From an uncultured Phascolarctobacterium sp. (lineage in GTDB: Bacteria > Bacillota > Negativicutes > Acidaminococcales > Acidaminococcaceae), in the NCBI RefSeq assembly GCF_900753045.1, contig NZ_CAADXO010000007.1, positions 1 to 38,906 of the forward strand: DNA of 38,906 nt, in the 5' to 3' direction. Below, piece after piece: positions 15,609 to 22,758 of the stretch. The notes below the pieces were generated by a model. It did not search any database, was not told the origin of the DNA, and was given only the letters and a program-made list of their open reading frames with translations. Made by a program: the position numbers and the translations under genes. How positions within the stretch are numbered: position 1 is the first letter of the stretch; each line of letters begins with the position of its first letter.

Positions 15609-17261
15609 ATGCAGATTACTGGAGCAGAGGTTATGGTTAAATGCCTGGAAGAAGAAGGCGTTTCAACAATTTTTGGTTATCCCGGCGGCGCTATACTGCC
15701 GTTCTATGATGCTTTGCGCGGAGCAGGCATTAAGCATATTCTGACAGCCCATGAGCAGGGCGCTGTGCATGCGGCAGACGGCTTTGCGCGTGCCAGTGGT
15801 AAGATTGGTGTTTGCTGTGCTACATCTGGCCCTGGTGCCACCAATTTGGTAACAGGACTGGCAAATGCTTTTTTGGATTCTATTCCTGTAGTAGCTATTA
15901 CCGGTCAGGTAAAAAGCAGTATGATTGGTCATGATGCTTTTCAGGAGGTAGATATCACCGGCATTACCATGCCGATTACCAAGCAAAATTTTTTGGTCAA
16001 TAAGCCTGAGGAGCTGGCGCAAACTATGCGCCTGGCCTTCCAAATTGCCAAAAGCGGACGTCCCGGTCCTGTGCTTGTGGATGTAGCGCATGATGTGCAG
16101 ACCGCTATGGTGGAGTATCGCCCGGCAAAGATGGGTGAGCTGCCGAATGTGATGCCTGATGAAAAACTGGTGGAGAAGGCTATTGCGGCTTTGAATAAAG
16201 CCGAACGCCCGGTAATGCTTGTGGGCGGCGGCGTAGCTATCAGCGGTGCCGAATATGAGGCGGTGCATGTTTGCGAAAAAATGCATATGCCCGTAGTAAG
16301 CACTCTGATGGGTTTAGGCTGCATCAGCGCCTACCGTGAACAATTTTTGGGCATGAGCGGCTTGCATGGACATGAGCGTGCCAACAATGCTGTCGCTAAT
16401 GCGGATGTTGTTCTGGCAGTAGGTACACGCTTTAATGACCGTGTAACAGGTGACCGTGATAAATACAGCGCGCATAAAATAATCATCCATATTGATATTG
16501 ATCCTGCTGAGCTGAATAAAAATATTGCCAGCACGATTGATATTTCCGGTGATATGCGTACTATTTTGAAGATGCTGGACAAAGGCTGCAAGGGACATGA
16601 TATAAAAGCATGGTGGGATACAATCATGACCTGGCCCGGTATGGATGAGGATTACGGGAATAATGCCGCACCGCTTTTTATTGAAGCTCTTAATCCTGTC
16701 CTGAAGGGCAAGGACTATCTTTTGGCAACGGATGTAGGACAGCATCAGATGTTTACGGCACAGCATCTGAAGGTTGAATATGCACGCCAGCTGATTACCA
16801 GCGGCGGACTGGGAACAATGGGGTTTGGTCTGCCTGCAGCTATGGGTGCAAAGCTTGCCCGTCCGGAAACAAAAGTTATCTGCATCAGCGGTGACGGCGG
16901 CTATAAAATGACAGGCAGCGAGCTGTTTACATTAGCAAGCAATAATATTCCTGTAGTTTCCGTTGTTTTCAATAACAGCGGTTTGGGCATGATCCGTCAG
17001 CTGCAGACGGTGCAGTTTAATAAACGCTTCATGGCTTGCGAATGTCCCGGCTATGTTGACTTTGTAAAATATGCGGAAGCCTTCGGTTTGGAAGGAGAGC
17101 ATGTTGCTACACCGGAAGACTTTGCTGCTGCAGTAAAGCGCGGCTTAGACAAGGACCATACCTATGTAATTGAGGTTGATATCGATCCTAAGGATATGGT
17201 AGTACCGATGGTTGCGCCCGGTAAAGGCGTAGACGAATTCGTCCGTGGCCTTGGGGAATAA
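15609..17261 (+). CDS. ilvB: Acetolactate synthase large (catalytic) subunit
   Basis: This TPP- and FAD-dependent enzyme joins two pyruvates to 2-acetolactate, the first step to valine/leucine and the precursor of acetoin. It has 550 residues. The catalytic Glu49 is in the AHEQGAVHAADGFARASG motif, and the TPP-binding GDGGYKMTGSEL...NNSG motif lies around residue 435. AAAGGAG precedes the ATG. It ends the operon before the terminator at 17290. Confidence 0.94.
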   Translation: MQITGAEVMVKCLEEEGVSTIFGYPGGAILPFYDALRGAGIKHILTAHEQGAVHAADGFARASGKIGVCCATSGPGATNLVTGLANAFLDSIPVVAITGQVKSSMIGHDAFQEVDITGITMPITKQNFLVNKPEELAQTMRLAFQIAKSGRPGPVLVDVAHDVQTAMVEYRPAKMGELPNVMPDEKLVEKAIAALNKAERPVMLVGGGVAISGAEYEAVHVCEKMHMPVVSTLMGLGCISAYREQFLGMSGLHGHERANNAVANADVVLAVGTRFNDRVTGDRDKYSAHKIIIHIDIDPAELNKNIASTIDISGDMRTILKMLDKGCKGHDIKAWWDTIMTWPGMDEDYGNNAAPLFIEALNPVLKGKDYLLATDVGQHQMFTAQHLKVEYARQLITSGGLGTMGFGLPAAMGAKLARPETKVICISGDGGYKMTGSELFTLASNNIPVVSVVFNNSGLGMIRQLQTVQFNKRFMACECPGYVDFVKYAEAFGLEGEHVATPEDFAAAVKRGLDKDHTYVIEVDIDPKDMVVPMVAPGKGVDEFVRGLGE

Positions 17262-17289
17262 TTAAAAGGTAAGCACAGATATATAACGC

Positions 17290-17328
17290 AAAAGTCCGAA
17301 TCTCTTCAAGAGGTTCGGACTTTTGTGT
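17290..17328 (+). terminator. Terminator of the acetolactate/tartrate operon
   Basis: A 15-bp stem, 17290-17304 with 17310-17324 (core GTCCGAATCTC / GAGGTTCGGAC), runs into TTTT. It closely resembles the terminator at 9675. Confidence 0.88.
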
Positions 17329-17334
17329 TATAAT
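17326..17334 (+). promoter_or_regulatory. Extended -10 promoter of the lipase gene
   Basis: TGT followed by TATAAT (17329-17334) begins inside the tail of the previous terminator. No good -35 is visible. Confidence 0.45.
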
Positions 17335-17366
17335 AATAGCAATGGTATGTTACAAGGAGGTGCAGC

Positions 17367-18746
17367 ATGCTTAAGCTTATGCGTTTACTTACAATTGTAT
17401 GTCTGTTTTTCGGCTTGGGTACGATGACGTATGCAGCGTCACCTAATCCTGTAAGCTCTGCCTATGTACAGAGTTATTTTACAACAATCGCGGCAGCATC
17501 CTGCCTGGGAGTTTATCTGCCTCATACTTCACAGGAGTTTGACTATCTGCGCAGCTATGGCTGGCAGATTGATAGCCAGCAGGAAAATGACGGCAAGGTA
17601 GAGATGAATTATGCTGTTGCCAAAAATTATTTTCCGCAGATTAATAAGCAAATATATCTGGTGACCTTCCGCGGCAGTGCCAGCAAGAGTGATTGGAAGA
17701 TTAATCTGGAAACGAAAAAGGTTAATTACGGCGGTTCTACCTTAGCGGAGATGCAGGAGCTGGCGGCGCAGCCTGTGCCTAAGGATGGAGCTGCGGTGCA
17801 TGCAGGCTTTAACAGCTATGTGGATGCAGTATTGCGCAGCGGCGTAGTTGACGAGAACGGCAAGCTGAGAGGGCTTTTCAAGCGTGTAAGCGAGGACCCG
17901 GATGCTTATCTTGTGCTTACAGGTCACAGCCTTGGCGGAGCGACGGCGACGCTGTTGGGCGAGCGTTTAGCGAGCCTGGGAATGCCTAAGGAAAAATTTG
18001 TTGTTATTACCTTTGGTGCTCCGGCGATTGGCAACAGTGCCTTTGCGGAGCAGTACGGTGATAAGATTAAGCTGTTGCGTATCAGCAACACAGCGGACCC
18101 TGTGCCAGGCAGCCTGCAGACTTTTTTCGGCGGTTATAAGCAGTTCGGCGAGCTGGTGAAGTACAGCCTTTCCAACAAAGTCAGCAATCTGCAGCATGCT
18201 ATGGCTATGTATTTTGATTACAGCATCAGCGAATACTATAAAGAGCGTGACAAAGAGATAAGCATGGGACGATTGGAGCCTGTTACGGATAGAAAAATTA
18301 CGCAGCAGCCTGTGGTAGCTGTTTGGGTAAATACATCCGACAGCCTGAAAAAGCTGGCTTATGTAACGGACATCAAGCGTTTTGTGCTTGACGAATATCG
18401 CAAAATGCTGCCAAGCTATATTATTATGGAACGCAATCTGCCGAAGGATGCCTACACAACGCAGGATTTACTGAAGCTCAGTAGGGAAGCAGGTGCAGAA
18501 TATATGCTGGTCTGTGGCATGGATGGCAGTCAGGCTCCCAGGGAGGGTTATTGGTATCTGACGTTGGAGCAGGTTTTGGTTGATAAAAACGGGCGCGTGC
18601 TGGCGCTTGGCAGCTTCGGCCGCAAGGTATCGCCGGCTGTAGGCAACATTCAGGCTGCGGGCGAAAACCTTTGGCAGGCACGTGAAGCCTTGTGCGAGCA
18701 GCTGCCGTTTATCGTAACGCAGCATGAAGCTGACTTAGGATATTAG
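17367..18746 (+). CDS. Secreted class 3 lipase-family protein
   Basis: This is a 459-residue esterase/lipase-type hydrolase. A signal peptide ends near residue 23 (MTYAAS). The alpha/beta-hydrolase core has the oxyanion region TFRGSASKSDW (100-110), the nucleophile Ser188 in LTGHSLGG, Asp244 in NTADPVPG, and His277 in NLQHAM, which together form a complete triad. The C-terminal 150 residues (from about 300) are a separate domain I do not recognise. AAGGAGG precedes the ATG. It is followed 27 bases later by a DNA glycosylase gene with no functional link. Confidence 0.82.
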   Translation: MLKLMRLLTIVCLFFGLGTMTYAASPNPVSSAYVQSYFTTIAAASCLGVYLPHTSQEFDYLRSYGWQIDSQQENDGKVEMNYAVAKNYFPQINKQIYLVTFRGSASKSDWKINLETKKVNYGGSTLAEMQELAAQPVPKDGAAVHAGFNSYVDAVLRSGVVDENGKLRGLFKRVSEDPDAYLVLTGHSLGGATATLLGERLASLGMPKEKFVVITFGAPAIGNSAFAEQYGDKIKLLRISNTADPVPGSLQTFFGGYKQFGELVKYSLSNKVSNLQHAMAMYFDYSISEYYKERDKEISMGRLEPVTDRKITQQPVVAVWVNTSDSLKKLAYVTDIKRFVLDEYRKMLPSYIIMERNLPKDAYTTQDLLKLSREAGAEYMLVCGMDGSQAPREGYWYLTLEQVLVDKNGRVLALGSFGRKVSPAVGNIQAAGENLWQAREALCEQLPFIVTQHEADLGY

Positions 18747-18773
18747 AATGTTGAAATAGTGGAGGATGAGGAT

Positions 18774-19412
18774 ATGGAGTTAAGTGAATTGGAGGGCGAG
18801 CTGGCAAACTGCCAAGCCTGCCCATTACGTCAGGATGCCATTGCGCCCGTAGGCTGGTACGGTAATCCCGAAAGCCCGATAGTGTTTGTAGGAGAGGGCC
18901 CCGGCCAGGTCGAGGATGATTACGGCTGTCCTTTAATAGGGCCGTCCGGACAATTGCTGGATAAAGCTTTGTGGGCAGCCAAGATGACGCGTGACAGAGT
19001 ATTGACCACGAACGTGATTAAATGCAGACCTAAAAATAATCGTACACCGGATATTGCCGAAGCAGATTTTTGCGCTAAGCAATGGCTGCAGCGTGAGCTG
19101 GAGATTATTCAGCCGAAGGTAATTGTGGCCTTGGGCAGCGTAGCACTGCATTGTCTGGGCCGTCCGGATATGCGCATTACGCGCGACCGCGGTATGTGGT
19201 TTCGCACGGAGCAGGGCTTTGACTGTATTGCTACCTACCATCCGGCGTATTTGCTGCGTCAGTACGGCAAGCAGCTGGTGGCCTCTAAATGGGATGTATT
19301 CCATGATCTGGAGGCAGCCCGCGAGCGTGCTGCGCTGTTGGCACCGGGCTATCAATTTATGTCGGAAGAAAAGACGGAGCTGTTTAAGATTTTTAAGAAG
19401 CGTGCACGCTGA
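18774..19412 (+). CDS. Family 4 uracil-DNA glycosylase (Fe-S)
   Basis: This enzyme removes uracil from DNA in base-excision repair. It has 212 residues. Four cysteines for a 4Fe-4S cluster are at 13, 16, 84 and 100 (CQACPLR, IKCRP, DFCA). Motif 1 reads GEGPGQVED (family: GEAPG--ED) and motif 2 is HPAYLLR with His156. The start at 18774 is set by GGAGGA at 18761-18766; the frame is open from a GTG at 18759. The C-terminal tail is basic and may bind DNA. Confidence 0.88.
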   Translation: MELSELEGELANCQACPLRQDAIAPVGWYGNPESPIVFVGEGPGQVEDDYGCPLIGPSGQLLDKALWAAKMTRDRVLTTNVIKCRPKNNRTPDIAEADFCAKQWLQRELEIIQPKVIVALGSVALHCLGRPDMRITRDRGMWFRTEQGFDCIATYHPAYLLRQYGKQLVASKWDVFHDLEAARERAALLAPGYQFMSEEKTELFKIFKKRAR

Positions 19413-19433
19413 AAAGCAAGCTGTTGCAAATAA

Positions 19434-19471
19434 AAAAGCGTTCTGCCGCAATTTGGCGGCAGAACGCTTTT
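19434..19471. terminator. Bidirectional terminator between convergent genes
   Basis: A 16-bp perfect stem, AAAAGCGTTCTGCCGC (19434-19449) with its complement (19456-19471), has A and T flanks that serve both strands. A second inverted repeat, TTAATATCTTA/TAAGATATTAA, follows and overlaps the ABC-F stop. Confidence 0.9.
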
Positions 19472-19491
19472 AATATCTTATGCTTAAGATA

Positions 19492-21048
19492 TTAAATAAT
19501 CTTAGTGGTCCAGTCTTCGATGTTCCAAACCTTGTCTACCCAATCCTCGTAGAATTCCGGTTCATGGGAAACAAGCAGAACACTGCCCTTGAATTCCTTC
19601 AGCGCACGCTTCAGCTCGTCTTTGGCGTCAACATCAAGATGGTTGGTAGGTTCGTCCAGTACCAGCCAGTTGACATCCTTCAGCATAAGCTTGCACAGGC
19701 GCACCTTGGCTGCCTCACCGCCGCTGAGGACGAAAACCTTACTGGTGATATGCTCATTGGTCAGGCCGCAGCCTGCGAGTGCGGCACGCACCTCGTAGTT
19801 GGTCAGGCCGGGATATTCGTTCCAAACATCATCGAGTGCAGTATTTTCGTTCTTTTCGCGTTCCTCCTGCTCAAAATAGCCGGGCTCCAGGAATTCACCC
19901 AGCTCAACTTTGCCGCTGACAGGCGGAATGATGCCTAAAATAGTTTTAAGCAGAGTGGTTTTACCTAAGCCGTTGACACCGCGGATAGCGATTTTCTGAC
20001 CGCGCTCCAGATTAAAGGTAACAGGACGGGTGAGCGGGCTGTCATAACCGAGCACTAAATCCTTCGCTTCTACGATGAAGCGGCTGGGAGTACGTGCTTC
20101 GGTGAATTTGAAGGTCGGCTTCAGCTTTTCACGTGGCTTTTCAATCATTTCCATCTTATCCAGCTTGCGTTGGCGGCTTTTTGCCATATTGGTGGTAGCA
20201 ACGCGCGCTTTATTGCGGGCGATGAAGTCCTCCAGCTTAGCAACCTCCTGCTGCTGGCGCTCGTAGGCTGCTGCCTTCTGAGATTGATAGATGGCGTACA
20301 TTTCCTGGAATTTATCGTAGTCACCGCTGTAACGGGTAAGCTCGCAGTTTTCCAGATGATAGATAACATTGACAACCTTGTTGAGGAAGGGAATGTCATG
20401 GGAAATCAGAATAAAGGCATGCTCATAGTTCTGCAGGAACTTGGTGAGCCATTCGATATGCTCAACGTCCAGATAGTTGGTAGGCTCGTCCAACAGCAGA
20501 ATTTGGGAGTTCTGCAGCAGCAGCTTAGTCAGCAGAACCTTGCTGCGCTGACCGCCGGAAAGCTCGCTTACGTCTTTATCCAGACCGATGCTGCCAAGAC
20601 CGAGGCCGTTGGCAAATTCTTCGATTTTGCTGTCTAAGGAATAGAAACCGCTGTGCTCCAGCTCAGACTGGATTTCGCCGACGGTATTCATCATTTTATC
20701 AAGCTCTTCGGGAGAAGCATCGCCCATTTTATCGTACAGCTCCAGCATCTGCTGTTCCATAGCGTACATGCCGTCGAAAGCAGTGCGCAGAACCTCACGG
20801 ATGGTCATACCCTTTTCCAGGGTGCTTTGCTGGTCCAGGTAACCGACGGTAACTTTACCGGGCCATTCAACCTTGCCTTCGTCAGGCAGTACGTGACCGG
20901 TTACGATATTCAAAAAGGTGGATTTGCCTTCGCCGTTTGCGCCGACAAGACCGACGTGCTCACCGCGCAGGAGCTTAAAGGAAACATTTTCTAAAATTTG
21001 GCGGCCGCCAAAGGAGTGGGAAACATTGGTGACGTTTAAGTAGCTCAT
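19492..21048 (-). CDS. ABC-F family ATPase (ribosome-associated type)
   Basis: This is a 518-residue soluble protein with two ABC domains and no membrane segment. The first domain has Walker A GANGEGKST (36-44), signature ELSGGQRSK and Walker B LLLDEPTNYLD; the second has GVNGLGKTT (near residue 355), signature VLSGGEAAK and LVLDEPTNHLD. A charged linker between them contains RNKARVATTNMAKSRQRKLDK, the region that enters the ribosomal E site in this family. It resembles the YkpA/YbiT branch, whose roles lie in translation; resistance function cannot be told from sequence. The gene ends against the bidirectional terminator, and its 5' end faces the toxin locus. Confidence 0.9.
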   Translation of the reverse strand: MSYLNVTNVSHSFGGRQILENVSFKLLRGEHVGLVGANGEGKSTFLNIVTGHVLPDEGKVEWPGKVTVGYLDQQSTLEKGMTIREVLRTAFDGMYAMEQQMLELYDKMGDASPEELDKMMNTVGEIQSELEHSGFYSLDSKIEEFANGLGLGSIGLDKDVSELSGGQRSKVLLTKLLLQNSQILLLDEPTNYLDVEHIEWLTKFLQNYEHAFILISHDIPFLNKVVNVIYHLENCELTRYSGDYDKFQEMYAIYQSQKAAAYERQQQEVAKLEDFIARNKARVATTNMAKSRQRKLDKMEMIEKPREKLKPTFKFTEARTPSRFIVEAKDLVLGYDSPLTRPVTFNLERGQKIAIRGVNGLGKTTLLKTILGIIPPVSGKVELGEFLEPGYFEQEEREKNENTALDDVWNEYPGLTNYEVRAALAGCGLTNEHITSKVFVLSGGEAAKVRLCKLMLKDVNWLVLDEPTNHLDVDAKDELKRALKEFKGSVLLVSHEPEFYEDWVDKVWNIEDWTTKII

Positions 21049-21075
21049 AAAAACCTCGCTTTATTAGTTTAGTTT

Positions 21076-21084
21076 TGGTATAAT
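21076..21084 (+). promoter_or_regulatory. Extended -10 promoter of the holin-like toxin
   Basis: TGG followed by TATAAT (21079-21084) lies about 50 bases before the toxin ATG. No clear -35 is visible. Confidence 0.6.
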
Positions 21085-21132
21085 GATAATGGTCTGACGA
21101 ACGTCGGCTGCCCCTCAAGGGAGGTGGGAGCT

Positions 21133-21210
21133 ATGCGAGTGTACGAAGCCTTAAGTCTTATGATTGCTTTCGGCATTCTTGTTGCGACCATTATCTTGGC
21201 GTGTAAGTAA
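21133..21210 (+). CDS. Putative holin-like type I toxin, 25 residues
   Basis: The 25-residue peptide MRVYEALSLMIAFGILVATI... ending LACK matches the holin-like toxin family, whose hallmark is VYEALSLMIAF at the N terminus followed by one membrane helix. It is expected to insert in the membrane and depolarise it. The ribosome site AAGGGAGGTG lies 8 bases upstream next to CCCCTC, with which it can pair, hinting at control of translation. A 10-bp inverted repeat and a convergent antisense promoter flank it, as expected of a type I toxin-antitoxin locus. Confidence 0.75.
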   Translation: MRVYEALSLMIAFGILVATIILACK

Positions 21211-21220
21211 CATTACATAA

Positions 21221-21251
21221 AAAGAAAAAGACCGACTAAAGCAAGCCAGCC
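21221..21251 (-). terminator. Terminator of the antisense RNA
   Basis: On the minus strand GGCTGGCT (21244-21251) pairs with AGTCGGTC (21230-21237) using G-U pairs, then TTTTTCTTT. The plus-strand RNA cannot form the hairpin because the wobble pairs become A-C. Confidence 0.6.
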
Positions 21252-21311
21252 TTTTCTTAACTTAAAGAATTAATTGGGAAGAGCTGACGGGCTCAATCGT
21301 CAGACCAACCT
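21221..21311 (-). ncRNA. Putative antisense RNA antitoxin to the holin-like toxin mRNA
   Basis: A transcript of about 90 bases is bounded by a near-consensus promoter (21318-21346) and a terminator (21230-21251). Its 5' part can fold as CTGACG/CGTCAG. It converges on the toxin and would pair with the 3' untranslated part of the toxin mRNA, starting 10 bases past the stop codon. No minus-strand reading frame exists here. Confidence 0.6.
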
Positions 21312-21317
21312 ACATAT

Positions 21318-21346
21318 ATTATAACAATCAACAATGCTTTCGTCAA
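21318..21346 (-). promoter_or_regulatory. Antisense RNA promoter
   Basis: On the minus strand TTGACG (21341-21346) and TATAAT (21318-21323) are separated by 17 bases, one of the best promoters in the window, with no reading frame behind it. Confidence 0.75.
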
Positions 21347-21367
21347 CGATAGAGGAGGAAAATAATT

Positions 21368-21832
21368 ATGCTGCAAGGAAATAAAAATGATATTGAAAAG
21401 CTACTGCCGTATGTAAGCGAGCGTTTGCAAAAAGCACTGGCTTACGTTGCTGCGACTGATTTCAGCAAGGTAGAAAACGGAGAATATGAAATTGACGGAC
21501 GTAATGTTTTTGCCCGCATCAATACCTATGATACCGAGCCCAAGGCTGACCGTCGTCCGGAAAAGCACAACGATTATATTGATGTACAGTTTGTAGCTCG
21601 CGGTGAAGAAGCAATTTGGTATACACCGCTGACCGCTGATTGTGTAGAAACAGAAAATAAAGCAGAAAAAGAAGATGTAATTTTTTATGCTGACCCGCAG
21701 GAGAAGAACTGCGCAATATTAAATTCCGGTGATTTTGCAATTTTTTTCCCATGGGAATTGCACAGACCTAATTGTTCTGTAGAAAAAACCGCAAGTAACG
21801 TACAAAAAATCGTAGTTAAGGTAAAAGCATAA
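21368..21832 (+). CDS. YhcH/YjgK/YiaL family protein
   Basis: This is a 154-residue beta-sandwich protein of the YhcH/YjgK/YiaL family, linked to sialic acid and sugar acid metabolism in other bacteria. Typical features are HNDYIDVQFVARGEE in the middle and the metal-site-like FFPWELHRPN near residue 120. GAGGAGG precedes the ATG. It has no sugar gene neighbour here, being placed between the toxin locus and the tRNA cluster. The biochemical role is not established by context. Confidence 0.85.
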   Translation: MLQGNKNDIEKLLPYVSERLQKALAYVAATDFSKVENGEYEIDGRNVFARINTYDTEPKADRRPEKHNDYIDVQFVARGEEAIWYTPLTADCVETENKAEKEDVIFYADPQEKNCAILNSGDFAIFFPWELHRPNCSVEKTASNVQKIVVKVKA

Positions 21833-21931
21833 AACACGCATGGTTGGGCGGTTTTTGCTGCTTGAATAAAGCGACGCAACGACATTGAAAAACTTTTTCT
21901 GAAAAAATCATAAAAAAGTTCAAAAAAAGTG

Positions 21932-21960
21932 TTGACAAATGAGTATGGATTTAGTATAAT
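21932..21960 (+). promoter_or_regulatory. Promoter of the tRNA operon
   Basis: Consensus TTGACA (21932-21937), a 17-base spacer and TATAAT (21955-21960) precede tRNA-Asn by about 40 bases. Confidence 0.93.
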
Positions 21961-22001
21961 AACACTCGTGATGTTGAGCAACACAAAACATCGCAAAACA
22001 T

Positions 22002-22077
22002 TCCCCGATAGTTCAGCCGGTAGAACACCTGACTGTTAATCAGGGCGTCGTAGGTTCGAGTCCTACTCGGGGAGCCA
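22002..22077 (+). tRNA. tRNA-Asn (anticodon GTT)
   Basis: A full cloverleaf with acceptor TCCCCGA/TCGGGGA, anticodon stem CCTGA/TCAGG, anticodon GTT at 22035-22037, T-loop GGTTCGAGTCC and an encoded CCA end. It is the first of three tRNAs in one transcript. Confidence 0.97.
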
Positions 22078-22080
22078 CCT

Positions 22081-22155
22081 GGCCGGTTGGTCAAGCGGTT
22101 AAGACACCGCCCTTTCACGGCGGTATCGGGGGTTCGATTCCCCCACCGGTCACCA
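22081..22155 (+). tRNA. tRNA-Glu (anticodon TTC)
   Basis: The acceptor GGCCGGT pairs with ACCGGTC (one G-U), the anticodon stem is CCGCC/GGCGG with TTC at 22114-22116, and CCA is encoded. Three bases separate it from tRNA-Asn. Confidence 0.97.
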
Positions 22156-22160
22156 TTTTC

Positions 22161-22236
22161 GGGCGCTTAGCTCAGCTGGGAGAGCGTCTGCCTTACAAGC
22201 AGAATGTCAGCGGTTCGATCCCGTTAGCGCCCACCA
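22161..22236 (+). tRNA. tRNA-Val (anticodon TAC)
   Basis: The acceptor GGGCGCT pairs with AGCGCCC, the anticodon stem is TCTGC/GCAGA around loop CTTACAA with anticodon TAC, and CCA is encoded. It is the last tRNA before the terminator. Confidence 0.97.
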
Positions 22237-22246
22237 CGTAAATTCA

Positions 22247-22274
22247 GCACTTCATGTAAATGAAGTGCTTTTTT
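22247..22274 (+). terminator. Terminator of the tRNA operon
   Basis: GCACTTCAT (22247-22255) pairs with ATGAAGTGC (22260-22268), followed by six T. Confidence 0.93.
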
Positions 22275-22758
22275 CGTTATATGGCTAACTTGCTGTCTGC
22301 AAATCAGCAGAAATTAGCTGCGTACATTTTTATTATAATCAATAACAGGATGCAAAGCTGAGGTATATGCTTGCACATCCTGTTTTACTTTGGGAAGTTT
22401 GCAAAGCTTGTCTGAGGGCTTGAGCTTAGTAATCAGTTACTGCGCTTCGATTTGTAATTTTCTCGGCACTGTTTCCAGAAAAATTTTTCATAGACAGTGA
22501 ATTTTGCTGTTTTGACCATAAATTTTCCCGTCTCACTATAAATTTTCCTGAAAATATTATATAATAAGAATGCTGTTAAAAGGCATTTTTAACGCACTGT
22601 ATTGCAAAATATTTGCAAATTGTAGGCGTATATTTGCGTTAAGCGCTTGCATAGTGCGAGAAATAATTTTATAATAGGGTATGGAATTCATACTAGAAAT
22701 GTGGGAATTAAAATTTTGAGAAGCAGTTCTTCCGGATTGCTTCGATTGGAGGATAAAT
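22275..22758. other. Intergenic region between the tRNA cluster and the suf operon
   Basis: No supported gene. It holds a stand-alone terminator-like hairpin (AACAGGATG 22344-22352 with CATCCTGTT 22376-22384, then TTTTACTTT), two direct repeats upstream of suf and a TATAAT at 22560-22565. The 5' leader of sufC would be about 190 bases. Confidence 0.6.
22518..22565 (+). promoter_or_regulatory. Candidate suf promoter with two direct repeats
   Basis: ATAAATTTTCC occurs at 22518-22528 and again at 22538-22548, exactly 20 bases (two helical turns) apart, directly ahead of a TATAAT (22560-22565) with no good -35. This is the layout of an activator or repressor site for the suf operon; the regulator is not in the window. 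Confidence 0.4.

Larger units (their letters stand above)
21091..21306. repeat. 10-bp inverted repeat flanking the toxin gene
   Basis: GGTCTGACGA (21091-21100) recurs inverted as TCGTCAGACC (21297-21306). Each copy lies just downstream of one of the two converging promoters, so the toxin mRNA and the antisense RNA have the same 5' sequence. Confidence 0.75.

Noticed and set aside
19480..20994. Several long plus-strand frames opposite the ABC-F gene
   Set aside because: They are shadows of a strongly supported coding gene and have no ribosome sites.
22281..22362. A 26-codon frame (MANLLSANQQ...) after the tRNA terminator
   Set aside because: It has no ribosome site and overlaps a hairpin; it lies between two terminator-like structures.
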